Source: Thiofaba sp039822285 (GTDB taxonomy: Bacteria; Pseudomonadota; Gammaproteobacteria; Halothiobacillales; Halothiobacillaceae). Taken from it: a DNA stretch of 64,000 nucleotides. This document shows positions 20,413 to 28,654 of this stretch, in pieces; within the stretch, counting starts at the first letter, position 1; every line of letters begins with the position of its first letter. The position numbers and the translations under genes are program-made. Where the stretch lies: assembly GCF_039822285.1 (NCBI RefSeq), contig NZ_JBAJEY010000002.1:248001-312000 (forward strand), read 5' to 3'. The notes beneath the pieces were generated by a model. It made no database searches, was not told the DNA's origin, and saw only the letters and a program-made list of their open reading frames with translations.

Positions 20413-22209
20413 TTAGGCCTTCATGCGATTCCCCTTCGGGTTAGGGGGTGGCCTGCCGCGCGCCCAAAAGGCCAGGGCGGTAGCGTGCTGCAGTGGGGCC
20501 CGGCGGACCTCAAGGCTGAGTCCTGCGCTGACAGCCGGAATGACGCCCAGCCCGTGGGCAAGCTCGTGCCACTGGGCGCTGGCGGACGGGTATTCATCAT
20601 CCGGCAGTTCGGCCATGCGTCCGCTCCACGGCGGCAGCGGGCGAGCGCTGGGCTGCCAGCCCCCGGTTCCACCAAAGGTGCGTGCGGCGTCACGGAGGAG
20701 GGCGCGGGCGCGCGCCCGATCGTCCTCTAAGCCCTCGACCTGACCCCAGCGCGCCAGACCGGCCGCGAGGCTCACGGCGGCCTGCAGTTCGTCGATGGGG
20801 CCGCTGGCGGCCTTGCGTACGAAGTGAGCCAAGGCCCCACCGGCTGCGCAGGCGGGGCGGAGCCCCGCCTGACAGGCCTCGGCCAGGGTCACGAGCAGCT
20901 GACCGTTGGCCGCGAGGGGGATCTGCTCATCCCGCGGGTGCACCGGGCGCGGGCGGGCGGCCGCGAGCAGGGTGATGGCCTGCCGGTCGGCCTCACTCGC
21001 GCCTAGGCGCAAGGGGAGTCGCCCCGGCCCCCAGGACTCATGCCCGACCCAGGTCCAGCGGCGGGCGGCCTCAAGCACAGGGCCGTCCAGCACGGCGGCG
21101 AGCGCCGCGTCATCCCAAAGGTAGCCACCGCCCTCCCTCCTCCGGGCGTCCAGGGCCGAGAGGGCGGCGACAAAGCCGCCCCCGGGGTGGGCAAAGTCGC
21201 GCAGGATCACCCGGATCAGGTCATGGCCGACCGCGCTCAGGTCTGGACGTCCGAACAGGCGGCCGGCTCGCAGGTAGATGCGGGCCAGCAGGGCCTGGTC
21301 GATCAGCATCTGCTCGAAATGGGGCAGCTGCCAGTCAGGGTCGATGGTGTAGCGGAAGAAGCCGCCGCCGAGCTGGTCACGCAGCCCACCCCGGGCCATG
21401 GCCTCGAGGGTGGTGGTCAGGAACCCCTCCAGGGCGTCGTCGCCCTGCTGTTCGATCAGGCGCAGCACGGCCAGCAGGCGGGGGGCATGGGGGAACTTGG
21501 CGCCGTGGCCGAAGCCGCCGGCGAGCGGGTCGGCCTCGGCCAGCAAGGCCTCGCGCAGCAGCTGGCGGGCCTCGGCGGGAGAGATGGGGGTAGCGGGAGC
21601 GTTCTGCGGGCGCAGTTCGGCGCTCGCGCTCTGGGCGAGCGCCCGCAGGCGCTCGGGGTTGGCCTGCCACAGCGCATGCAGCCTTTGCAGGCGAACCAGA
21701 AGCTCGCCGCGCGGGGCGTAGACGAAGCCGTACAGCGGATCGCCCTCCGGGGTGAGGATCAGGTTGAGCGGCCATCCGGCACGCCCGCTGATGGCCTGCA
21801 TGGCCCGGCGCAGCTCGGCGTCCAGTGCAGGCTCCGCCTCGCGGTCGACCTTGATCGGCAGGAAGGCGGTGTTGAGGAGGCCGGCAAAGACCGGGTCGCG
21901 GAAGCTTTCCTGCTGGAGGACGTGACACCAGTGGCAGGCGAAGAAGCCGCTGGACACCAGGATCAGGCGCCCCTCCGTGCGGGCGCGCGCGAGGGCATCG
22001 GCGGACCAGGTCTGCCAGGCCACGGGGTCGTCCGCATGCATGGCGAGGTAGGGGGAGGCCGTGCCGGCGAGGGCGTTGCGCAACGGCTCGGCCGCGGCAG
22101 GCAGGGCGAGCAGGCACAGAAAAAAGGCGACCCTCGGTGTGAGTCGCCTTGATCTTTGGGAAGCCTCAGTCCTTGCGGTCTGGGTCCTGCAGCGAGGTGT
22201 TGCGGTCAT
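20413..22209 (-). CDS. Thioredoxin-like DUF255 protein (YyaL family) with signal sequence
   Basis: A protein of up to 598 residues. The DUF255 thioredoxin-like domain shows FFACHWCHVLQQESF (CxxC) and FLPIKVDREAEPALD; the remainder resembles the six-hairpin glycosidase-like region of the YyaL/SPATA20 family. A hydrophobic signal (VAFFLCLLALPAAAEP) precedes the domain, so export is likely. The only standard start upstream of it is the ATG at 22209, inside the end of tatC (44-base overlap) with a 31-residue basic N-region; a non-standard start nearer the signal is possible. The protein is shorter than the usual 650-700 residues. Its place after tatABC suggests co-transcription, not proven Tat export. 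Confidence 0.75.
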   Translation of the reverse strand: MTATPRCRTQTARTEASQRSRRLTPRVAFFLCLLALPAAAEPLRNALAGTASPYLAMHADDPVAWQTWSADALARARTEGRLILVSSGFFACHWCHVLQQESFRDPVFAGLLNTAFLPIKVDREAEPALDAELRRAMQAISGRAGWPLNLILTPEGDPLYGFVYAPRGELLVRLQRLHALWQANPERLRALAQSASAELRPQNAPATPISPAEARQLLREALLAEADPLAGGFGHGAKFPHAPRLLAVLRLIEQQGDDALEGFLTTTLEAMARGGLRDQLGGGFFRYTIDPDWQLPHFEQMLIDQALLARIYLRAGRLFGRPDLSAVGHDLIRVILRDFAHPGGGFVAALSALDARRREGGGYLWDDAALAAVLDGPVLEAARRWTWVGHESWGPGRLPLRLGASEADRQAITLLAAARPRPVHPRDEQIPLAANGQLLVTLAEACQAGLRPACAAGGALAHFVRKAASGPIDELQAAVSLAAGLARWGQVEGLEDDRARARALLRDAARTFGGTGGWQPSARPLPPWSGRMAELPDDEYPSASAQWHELAHGLGVIPAVSAGLSLEVRRAPLQHATALAFWARGRPPPNPKGNRMKA

Positions 22210-23251
22210 CGCGCAGGTGCGGCGGGGTGGCCTCGGGCGCCTCATCCTCCGGCTGTCCGGCCGGCGGCTCGCCCTGCTCTTGGGGCGTGTTTTCGCCCTG
22301 ACTGAGTCGGCGCTCCTCCTCCTCGGCGCGCGCCAGCTCATCGTCCATCTCCTCGGCGGTGAGGGGGCGGAAGGCGGCCTCACCCTCCGGCGCGGGCGGC
22401 TGGTCGTCACCGCCGGCGGCCGTTGGGAGGGCCGCGGCCGCGCCCGCAGCAGGCAGCAAGCCCTGTTCCGCAGCCCCTTCGGTTTCGGCGTGCTTGGCCT
22501 TCTCGCGCACCATCATGCGCGCCACCAGGATGCCCAGCTCGTAGAGCATCCACACCGGGATGGCGAGCATGAACTGGGAGAGGATGTCCGGCGGGGTGAA
22601 GATGGCGCCGATGATGAAGGCCACCAGGATCGCGTAACGGCGCTTCTCGGCCAGCTGGTCGGGGGTGACGACGCCGATCACGGAGAGCAGCACCACCGCC
22701 ACCGGCACCTCGAAGGCGAGGCCAAAGGTGAAGAACAGGGTGAGCGAGAAATCGAGGTAGCTGCCGATATCCGGCATGAACGACACCCCTTCCGGTGCGA
22801 ACATGCCCATGAAATGAAAGACCGCCGGGATGACGATGAAGTAGGCGAAGCCCGCGCCGATGTAGAACAGCACGGAGCTGGACACGATCAGCGGCATGGC
22901 GAGCCGGCGCTCATGCTGGTACAGACCGGGGGCGATGAAGGCCCACAGCTGGTACAACAGGTAGGGCATGGCCAGGAACACGGCGGCCAGCGCGGCGAGC
23001 TTGATCGGGATGAAGAACGGCGAGATGGCGCCGGTGGCGATCATGCTCTGGCCTTCCGGCAGGCTGTTCAGCACCGGGGTGGCGAAGGCATGGAACAGCT
23101 CGCTGGCCCAGGGGAACAGCAGCACCATGAGCACGATGATGGCCAGCACGGCGCGCAACAGGCGGTCGCGCAGTTCGATCAGGTGCGCAATGAACCCCTT
23201 CATGCCCTCCGACAGGCCGGGATCGGGGGTGTTGGCGTTGTGGTCCGTCAT
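22166..23251 (-). CDS. tatC: Sec-independent translocase subunit TatC with long C-terminal tail
   Basis: TatC is the substrate-receptor subunit of the twin-arginine translocase. Six transmembrane segments fill residues about 30-250, with family motifs HLIELRDRLLRA near the N-terminus, PFFIPIKLAALAAVFLAMP, FTFGLAFEVPV and TPPDILSQFMLAIP. The usual length is about 250-260 residues; here 361 because of a cytoplasmic tail of about 100 residues rich in Ala, Pro, Glu and Asp (LTAEEMDDELARAEEEERR). The start overlaps the stop of tatB. The hisE-tatA-tatB-tatC order is typical of beta- and gammaproteobacteria. Confidence 0.95.
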   Translation of the reverse strand: MTDHNANTPDPGLSEGMKGFIAHLIELRDRLLRAVLAIIVLMVLLFPWASELFHAFATPVLNSLPEGQSMIATGAISPFFIPIKLAALAAVFLAMPYLLYQLWAFIAPGLYQHERRLAMPLIVSSSVLFYIGAGFAYFIVIPAVFHFMGMFAPEGVSFMPDIGSYLDFSLTLFFTFGLAFEVPVAVVLLSVIGVVTPDQLAEKRRYAILVAFIIGAIFTPPDILSQFMLAIPVWMLYELGILVARMMVREKAKHAETEGAAEQGLLPAAGAAAALPTAAGGDDQPPAPEGEAAFRPLTAEEMDDELARAEEEERRLSQGENTPQEQGEPPAGQPEDEAPEATPPHLRDDRNTSLQDPDRKD

Positions 23252-23751
23252 GCTTGCTTGCTGCCGGGGGGCGTGTGCGGTGTCGGGGAGGGCTCAGGTT
23301 TGTCCTCGCCGCCGAAGCTCGGGCGATGCAGGGTCTCACCGAGCTCCTGGCTGAGGGCCTGCATGTCGTCCTCCAGTGTGCGGGGCGCGGGTGGAGTGTT
23401 CGGGCTGGACAGGGCGGCGGGCGGGACCGGCTTGCCTGCGCTGGCCGTCGTGTCCGCCCCGTGCTCCAGCGCTTCGGTCAGGCGCCGTCCCTCCTGCTCG
23501 ACCTCCTGGCGGGTGTCCTCCACCAGGCGGCGCAGCCGCTGCATCTCCTCCTCCTGGGCGGAGAGCAGCTTGCGCAGGTCGGCGGTGTTGAACTCGCTCT
23601 CCATCTCCGCCTTGGCATTGGCGACGAAGCGGCGCACCTTGGTGACCCACTGGCCGGCCTTGTAGGCAAGACCGGGCAGGCGCTCGGGGCCGACGACGAT
23701 GACGGCCACGACCGCAATCACCGCGATCTCCCAAAAACTGAGGTCGAACAT
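23248..23751 (-). CDS. tatB: Twin-arginine translocase subunit TatB
   Basis: A 167-residue protein: one N-terminal transmembrane helix (MFDLSFWEIAVIAVVAVIVV), the conserved GPERLPG hinge, an amphipathic helix (KAGQWVTKVRRFVANAKAE) and a long charged helical and disordered tail. These are standard TatB features; TatB works with TatC in substrate binding. Its stop overlaps the tatC start. Confidence 0.95.
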   Translation of the reverse strand: MFDLSFWEIAVIAVVAVIVVGPERLPGLAYKAGQWVTKVRRFVANAKAEMESEFNTADLRKLLSAQEEEMQRLRRLVEDTRQEVEQEGRRLTEALEHGADTTASAGKPVPPAALSSPNTPPAPRTLEDDMQALSQELGETLHRPSFGGEDKPEPSPTPHTPPGSKQA

Positions 23752-23811
23752 GCTGGCGGCTCGTGAGAGGGGGCCCGCCTGCGCGCGGCAGACGGGACTC
23801 TACCCCCTCGA

Positions 23812-24090
23812 TCAGGACTTGTGGGTGTCGCGGGTGGCCTCGCCCTCGATCACGCGGCCCTGCGGCTGGCCTTGCGTCGGGGCCTGACCGCCCTGCGGGG
23901 GCAGGTTCTGCGCGGTCTGGGTGGTTTCAGGCTTGGCTTCGCCCTCCTTGTTCTCGTCCTTGACGGCGGAGCGGAAGCTCTTGATGGCATTGCCAAGGTC
24001 TGAGCCGATGTTCTTCAGGCGCTTGGTGCCGAACAGGAGGATGACGATCAGAAGGACGATCAGAAGATGCCAGATGCTAAGTGCGCCCAT
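23812..24090 (-). CDS. tatA: Twin-arginine translocase subunit TatA
   Basis: A 92-residue pore-forming subunit with an N-terminal helix (MGALSIWHLLIVLLIVILLF), the FGTKRL hinge and an amphipathic helix (LGNAIKSFRSAVKDE), followed by a disordered tail. It lies between hisE and tatB, 60 bp upstream of tatB. Confidence 0.95.
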   Translation of the reverse strand: MGALSIWHLLIVLLIVILLFGTKRLKNIGSDLGNAIKSFRSAVKDENKEGEAKPETTQTAQNLPPQGGQAPTQGQPQGRVIEGEATRDTHKS

Positions 24091-24155
24091 GGGAATACTC
24101 CTCGTGAATAGGGATGATGCGGCCGGCTGAGGCCGTCACAGTCGGTAAAACATTA

Positions 24156-24479
24156 TCAGGATTTGGCCCGCGCCGCCTTCTCCGCGTGGCCGGAGAGGCC
24201 GAACCGGCGCGCCAGCTCGTCCAGCACGGCCTGCGGCGGGATGCCGGCCTCGGCCAGCAGCACCAGGCTGTGGAACCACAGGTCGGCGGTCTCGTACACC
24301 AGTGCGTCGTGGTCGCCTTGGATGGCGGCGATGATGGTCTCCGCCGCCTCTTCGCCGACCTTCTTGGCGATGGTCGGCCGGCCCTTGGCGTAGAGGCTCG
24401 CGACGTAGGAGCTCTCCGGGGCGGCCTGCTTGCGCGCCTCGAGCACCGCGTGCAGCGCGTTCAGGATGTCGTTGCTCAT
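24156..24479 (-). CDS. hisE: Phosphoribosyl-ATP diphosphatase HisE
   Basis: A 107-residue enzyme that removes pyrophosphate from phosphoribosyl-ATP in histidine synthesis. The all-alpha NTP-pyrophosphatase signature is KKVGEEAAETIIAA followed by YETADLWFHSLVLLAE. The ATG at 24479 overlaps the hisI stop. HisE and HisI are separate genes here, unlike the fused hisIE of enterobacteria. Confidence 0.95.
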   Translation of the reverse strand: MSNDILNALHAVLEARKQAAPESSYVASLYAKGRPTIAKKVGEEAAETIIAAIQGDHDALVYETADLWFHSLVLLAEAGIPPQAVLDELARRFGLSGHAEKAARAKS

Positions 24480-24859
24480 GCGCCGTAGATCTCCTCGGGG
24501 TTCTTCAGCACCGGGTCGACGGGCACCCACTCGCCGCCCTCGAGGCGGGAATAGAAGCAGCTCTCGCGCCCGGTATGGCAGGCAATGCCGCCGACCTGTT
24601 CGATTTCCAGCAGCAGGACGTCGCCATCGCAGTCCAGGCGGATCTCGCGCACCTTCTGCACGTGCCCGGAACTCTCGCCCTTGTGCCAGAGTTTGTTGCG
24701 CGAGCGCGACCAGTACACCGCCTCGCCCAAGGCCACGGTCTTTTCCAGCGCCTCGCGGTTCATCCAGGCGAACATGAGGATGCGCCCGGAGGCGGCGTCC
24801 TGGGCGATCACCGGCACCAGGCCCTCCTGCGTCCACTTGATCTGGTCGAGGTAGCTCAC
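24476..24859 (-). CDS. hisI: Phosphoribosyl-AMP cyclohydrolase HisI
   Basis: A 127-residue zinc enzyme opening the purine ring of phosphoribosyl-AMP. The family motifs MFAWMNREALEKT, YWSRSRNKLWHKGESSGH, DCDGD and ACHTGRESCF contain the zinc-binding cysteines. It overlaps hisF upstream and hisE downstream by four bases each. Confidence 0.95.
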   Translation of the reverse strand: MSYLDQIKWTQEGLVPVIAQDAASGRILMFAWMNREALEKTVALGEAVYWSRSRNKLWHKGESSGHVQKVREIRLDCDGDVLLLEIEQVGGIACHTGRESCFYSRLEGGEWVPVDPVLKNPEEIYGA

Positions 24860-25626
24860 AGGCGCACCTCGATCCCGGCGCGGGCCATGTGCTCCTTGGC
24901 CTGGTGCACGCTGTATTCGCCGAAGTGAAAGATGCTGGCGGCCAGCACGGCATCGGCCTTGCCCTCGAGGATGCCTGCGGTCAGGTGGTCGAGGTTGCCG
25001 ACCCCGCCGGAGGCGATCACGGGCACCTCGACGGCCTCGCTGATGGCGCGCATGAGCTCAAGGTCGAAGCCTGCTCGGGTGCCGTCGCGGTCCATGCTGG
25101 TGACCAGCAGCTCGCCGGCGCCGTAGTCGACCATCCTCCGTGCCCAGGCGATGGCATCGAGCCCCGTGGGCTTGCGCCCGCCGTGGGTGAAGATCTCCCA
25201 GCGCAGCGGCTCGCCGGGGGCCGAGACGCGCTTGGCGTCGATGGCGACCACGATGCACTGGCTGCCGACCTTGTCGCTGGCCTCGCGCACGAAGTCGGGA
25301 TTGACCACCGCGGCCGTGTTGATGGACACCTTGTCCGCGCCCGCGTTGAGCAGACGGCGCACGTCCGCGACCGTGCGGATGCCGCCGCCGACGGTGAGCG
25401 GGATGAAGACCTGCTCGGCCACCTGCTCGACCACGTGGAGCATGGTCTCGCGCCCCTCGTGGCTGGCGGAGATGTCGAGGAAGGTCAGCTCGTCGGCGCC
25501 CTCGGCGTCATACCGGCGGGCGATCTCGACCGGGTCGCCGGCATCACGCAGGCCGAGGAACTGGACGCCCTTGACGACGCGCCCTTCGGCCACGTCCAGG
25601 CAGGGGATGATGCGTTTGGCGAGCAC
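24856..25626 (-). CDS. hisF: Imidazole glycerol phosphate synthase cyclase subunit HisF
   Basis: A 256-residue TIM barrel that pairs with HisH. It begins at a GTG (25626) sharing one base with the TAG of the upstream gene: MLAKRIIPCLDVAEGRVVKG holds the catalytic Asp, and VAIDAKRVS the second. The phosphate sites are VGGGIRTV and IASGGVGNL. Length and motifs are standard. Confidence 0.95.
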   Translation of the reverse strand: MLAKRIIPCLDVAEGRVVKGVQFLGLRDAGDPVEIARRYDAEGADELTFLDISASHEGRETMLHVVEQVAEQVFIPLTVGGGIRTVADVRRLLNAGADKVSINTAAVVNPDFVREASDKVGSQCIVVAIDAKRVSAPGEPLRWEIFTHGGRKPTGLDAIAWARRMVDYGAGELLVTSMDRDGTRAGFDLELMRAISEAVEVPVIASGGVGNLDHLTAGILEGKADAVLAASIFHFGEYSVHQAKEHMARAGIEVRL

Positions 25627-26015
25627 TAGAAATGACCGTGGGTGATTTTCAGGATAGAAACAAAGACGTGGTCATCGTCGTTCGGCCGACCGCCGCGGCG
25701 GCTATGCTGGACGATGCCCTCGACGAAGCGCTCCTTGTCGAGCCGATCGCCGCGTTCGAGGATCAGGCGCTGCCCTTCTTCGAGGGGGAGGGATGATACC
25801 AAGGTAAGTTCTTGCGGCTTCGCGGCAACGGCGAGCATGGGCGCGCTCCAGCCGTCGCTCATCCTCCGCCCCATGCAGCGCACGGCATGGGCCATGCCGC
25901 GCTGGTCGAGCGTCAGGCCCGACTTTTCCACCAGCTCAAGGAAGTGCGCGTCCAGTTCGACGGCATGCAGATTCCGGCTGGCGGAGAAGTCATCGCGCGA
26001 CCGCGATTCGTCCAT
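25626..26015 (-). CDS. Unknown 129-residue protein inside the his operon
   Basis: A soluble, acidic-to-neutral 129-residue protein between hisA and hisF. Its stop overlaps the hisF start, and it begins 4 bases from the hisA stop, so it is translated with the pathway genes. No signal or membrane segment. The segment LTLVSSLPLEEGQRLILERG has a faint resemblance to the beta-barrel of PilZ-like domains, but the arginine motif of PilZ is not evident. It is not one of the known histidine enzymes, all of which from hisB to hisE are accounted for. No function is assigned. Confidence 0.7.
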   Translation of the reverse strand: MDESRSRDDFSASRNLHAVELDAHFLELVEKSGLTLDQRGMAHAVRCMGRRMSDGWSAPMLAVAAKPQELTLVSSLPLEEGQRLILERGDRLDKERFVEGIVQHSRRGGRPNDDDHVFVSILKITHGHF

Positions 26016-26019
26016 GGCC

Positions 26020-26760
26020 TCAGTCAGGGCAGCGCTGATCGACGTAGGCCTGGGCCTCCTTCAGGTCCAGCCCGCCCTCGTACAGGGCGCGACCAATGAC
26101 CACGCCGGCCACGCCCTCGTCGGCCACGGCGCACAGGCGTTCGATGTCGGTCATCGAGGTCACGCCGCCGGAGGCGATGACCGGGATGCGCACCGCCTGC
26201 GCCAGGCGCACGGTGGCCTCGACATTGACGCCCTGCATCATGCCATCGCGGCTGATGTCGGTGTAGATGATCGCCTCCACCCCGTCACGCTCGAAGTGCT
26301 GGGCCATGTCGATCACATCATGGTGGGAGAGCTTGGACCAGCCTTCGGTCGCCACCTTGCCGTCCTTCGCATCCAGGCCGACGATGATGTGACCGGGGAA
26401 GGACACGCACAGGTCGCTGATGAAGCCCGGGGTGGTGACCGCCTTGGTGCCGATGATCACATACTTCACGCCAGCATCGAGGTAGGCCTCCACGGTCGCC
26501 TCGTCGCGGATGCCGCCACCCACCTGGATCGGCAGGTCGGGGAAGGCCTCGGCGATGGCGCGGATCACCTCCTTGTTCTTCGGCTTGCCGGCAAAGGCGC
26601 CATCCAGGTCGACCAGGTGCAGGCGGCGCGCGCCGGCCTCGACCCAGCGGGCGGCCACGGCCACCGGATCGCTGGAAAAGACGGTGTCGTCCTCCATGCG
26701 CCCCTGGCGCAGGCGCACACACTGGCCTTCCTTCAGGTCGATGGCGGGAATCAGCAACAT
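26020..26760 (-). CDS. hisA: ProFAR isomerase HisA
   Basis: A 246-residue TIM-barrel isomerase of the histidine pathway. LLIPAIDLKEGQCVRLRQG contains the N-terminal catalytic Asp; VGLDAKDGKVATEGW the second; QVGGGIRDEATVEAYLDAGV and VIASGGVTSMTDIE form the phosphate sites. Standard length; 23 bp downstream of hisH. Confidence 0.95.
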   Translation of the reverse strand: MLLIPAIDLKEGQCVRLRQGRMEDDTVFSSDPVAVAARWVEAGARRLHLVDLDGAFAGKPKNKEVIRAIAEAFPDLPIQVGGGIRDEATVEAYLDAGVKYVIIGTKAVTTPGFISDLCVSFPGHIIVGLDAKDGKVATEGWSKLSHHDVIDMAQHFERDGVEAIIYTDISRDGMMQGVNVEATVRLAQAVRIPVIASGGVTSMTDIERLCAVADEGVAGVVIGRALYEGGLDLKEAQAYVDQRCPD

Positions 26761-26783
26761 GACGTCTTAGGTCCTCGGGCGGT

Positions 26784-27425
26784 TCAGGGATTCCAGTGGA
26801 GGAAGTTGCGCAGAAGGCTCAAGCCCGCCTCCGCACTCTTCTCCGGGTGAAACTGCACGGCGGCCACGTTGCCCCGCGCGATGGCAGAAACGAAGCGGAT
26901 GCCGTAATCGGTGGCGCCGAGGGCAAGCTCGGGGTCCTTGGGCACCACGTGGTAACTGTGGACGAAATAGAAGCGCTCACCGTCCGGGATACCGTCCCAG
27001 ATCGGGTGGGCGCGGGCCTGCCACACCTGGTTCCAGCCCATGTGGGGGATCTTCAGCCGCTCGCCGGTCGCATCCTTCAGCTCATGGCCGAAGAAGCGCA
27101 CCTCGCCGGGGTACAGGCCAAGGCAGGCGGTGCCACCGTTCTCCTCGCTGCGCTCCATCAGCACCTGCATGCCCATGCAGATGCCGAGGAACGGCTTGCT
27201 GTGGGCAGCGTCCAGCAGGGGGGCGCGCAGGCCGCGCCGGTCCAGCTCCAGCATGCAGTCGCGGGCCGCGCCCTGGCCGGGGAAGACGATGCGGTCGGCG
27301 GCGGCCAGCTCGCCAGGGTCACTGGTCACCTGCACACGCATGCCGGCCGGGGCTACATGCTCGATCGCCTTGGCGACCGAGCGCAGGTTGCCCATGCCGT
27401 AATCGACGACCGCCACGGTACCCAT
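26784..27425 (-). CDS. hisH: Imidazole glycerol phosphate synthase amidotransferase subunit HisH
   Basis: A 213-residue class I glutamine amidotransferase supplying ammonia to HisF. The nucleophile lies in FLGICMGMQVLMERSEEN and the His/Glu pair in AVQFHPEKSAEAG. Its start is one base from the hisB stop. Confidence 0.95.
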   Translation of the reverse strand: MGTVAVVDYGMGNLRSVAKAIEHVAPAGMRVQVTSDPGELAAADRIVFPGQGAARDCMLELDRRGLRAPLLDAAHSKPFLGICMGMQVLMERSEENGGTACLGLYPGEVRFFGHELKDATGERLKIPHMGWNQVWQARAHPIWDGIPDGERFYFVHSYHVVPKDPELALGATDYGIRFVSAIARGNVAAVQFHPEKSAEAGLSLLRNFLHWNP

Positions 27426-28033
27426 CAGAGCGCGCCCTTGGTGGAGGGCAGGGCGTCGCCCAGGCGCGGGTCCGGCTCACAGGCCATGCGCAGGGCGCGG
27501 CCGAAGGCCTTGAAGATGGTCTCCGCCTGGTGGTGGGCATTCACCCCGCGCAGGTTGTCGATGTGCAGCGTGGCGCGCGCGTGGTTGACGAAGCCCTGGA
27601 AGAACTCCTGCACCAGCTGGGTCTCAAAGCGGCCAATGCTGGCGCGGGTGAAGTCGCACGCGAACACCAACCCTGGGCGACCGGACAGGTCGATCACCAC
27701 GCGCGAGAGGGCCTCATCCAGCGGCACGTAGGCATGGCCGTAGCGGCGGATGCCGCGCTTGTCGCCCACCGCCTGCGCCAGCGCCATGCCGAGGGTGATG
27801 CCGATGTCCTCCACCGTGTGATGGTCGTCGATGTGCAGATCCCCTTCGCACTCCACGGTCAGGTCGAACAGGCCGTGGCGCGCGATCTGGTCCAGCATGT
27901 GTTCGAGGAACGGCACGCCGGTGCGGAACTCGCCGCGGCCAGTGCCGTCGAGGTCGAGTTGGACGCGCACGCGGGTTTCCAGGGTGTCCCGGGAAACGTA
28001 CGCTCGGCGCGAGGTCTGGCTCATGGTCTTCAT
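27425..28033 (-). CDS. hisB: Imidazoleglycerol-phosphate dehydratase HisB
   Basis: A 202-residue monofunctional dehydratase. Signatures are HMLDQIARHGLFDL, DDHHTVEDIGI (metal ligands), DEALSRVVIDLSGR and HHQAETIFKAFGRAL. No N-terminal phosphatase domain, unlike the bifunctional enterobacterial HisB. ATG at 28033 or 28024 are both possible. It is the first visible gene of the leftward his-tat operon; its promoter must lie in the 110 bp shared with tRNA-Phe. Confidence 0.95.
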   Translation of the reverse strand: MKTMSQTSRRAYVSRDTLETRVRVQLDLDGTGRGEFRTGVPFLEHMLDQIARHGLFDLTVECEGDLHIDDHHTVEDIGITLGMALAQAVGDKRGIRRYGHAYVPLDEALSRVVIDLSGRPGLVFACDFTRASIGRFETQLVQEFFQGFVNHARATLHIDNLRGVNAHHQAETIFKAFGRALRMACEPDPRLGDALPSTKGAL

Positions 28034-28100
28034 TACAGGCTGATGATGGGGAAAGCATACAATGAGCTTGCGCGCGGCGGAAACGCGGTGATAAAAAATC

Positions 28101-28129
28101 TTGACGCCGCCTCGCGTCGAGGCTTTAAT
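28101..28129 (+). promoter_or_regulatory. Sigma-70 promoter of tRNA-Phe
   Basis: TTGACG (28101-28106) and TTTAAT (28124-28129) are separated by exactly 17 bp. The -10 box ends 14 bp before the tRNA. The GC-rich discriminator is as expected for a stable-RNA promoter. Confidence 0.8.
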
Positions 28130-28143
28130 GTGCGCCTCCAGTC

Positions 28144-28219
28144 GGCCAGGTAGCTCAGTTGGTAGAGCAGGGGATTGAAAATCCCCGTGTCGGGGGTTCG
28201 ATTCCCTCCCTGGCCACCA
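28144..28219 (+). tRNA. tRNA-Phe (anticodon GAA)
   Basis: The acceptor GGCCAGG/CCTGGCC, D arm (AGCTCAGTTGGTAGAGC), anticodon arm GGGGA-TTGAAAA-TCCCC and T arm with GGTTCGATTCC fold normally; discriminator A and an encoded CCA (28217-28219). The 3' 50 bases form one copy of the attachment repeat of the integrated element. Confidence 0.97.
28170..28219 (+). repeat. Attachment site, tRNA side (50-bp direct repeat)
   Basis: The sequence from the anticodon stem to the CCA end of tRNA-Phe is repeated without mismatch at 36718-36767. Bases just outside differ (A versus T on the left, A versus T on the right), which defines the edges. This is the usual identity block left by tyrosine-integrase insertion into a tRNA 3' end. 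Confidence 0.93.
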
Positions 28220-28235
28220 ACAAATTCAATGACTT

Positions 28236-28259
28236 AGCCCGCCTCAGTGCGGGCTTTTT
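28236..28259 (+). terminator. Terminator after tRNA-Phe
   Basis: AGCCCGC (28236-28242) pairs with GCGGGCT (28249-28255) over a 6-nt loop and runs into five T residues. It lies 16 bp after the tRNA, inside the integrated element, so the element supplies a replacement terminator. Confidence 0.85.
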
Positions 28260-28276
28260 CATGTCCGAAGGAAGCC

Positions 28277-28298
28277 TGGGTAGCGCTGGGGTAGCGCT
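28277..28298. promoter_or_regulatory. Probable integrase arm sites, left end
   Basis: Two adjacent direct copies, TGGGTAGCGCT (28277-28287) and GGGGTAGCGCT (28288-28298), lie 57 bp inside the left attachment repeat. The same motif occurs four times inside the right end (36560-36602) in the same written orientation. Tandem repeats at both ends of a tyrosine-integrase element are typical arm-binding sites. The rest of 28299-28654 contains no supported gene, only a GC-rich hairpin near 28484-28505. Confidence 0.7.
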
Positions 28299-28654
28299 GC
28301 AACGAAACGTCCAAGCTTCAAGCAGGGACGCGGCGCAGTTTGATGGAGGGATGGGAAGGCCGCATCGGCGCCTTGGATCGGGGCTCTCTTGGTAGGCAGG
28401 GGCGGTGCTTGAAGTGATTTCGTGGCCCTCAAGCTTTTTGTGCTCTCTTGGCATGATGGGCCTGGCGAAGGGGGGCAAACGAAACCCCGGCGCAGAGGCC
28501 GGGGGATGTCGGTTTTGGCTTGGGCTTTTAGCCAAATGCAGTTGTGGGGAGTGAGGATGGGCAGCCCCCGTCGGTTTTCTTACCCTCCGACAGTCGTTGA
28601 AGGATGTTTGCCAGCGTGCTAAAGCTAAAGCAATGCGCAACTAAGGACAGTCCC

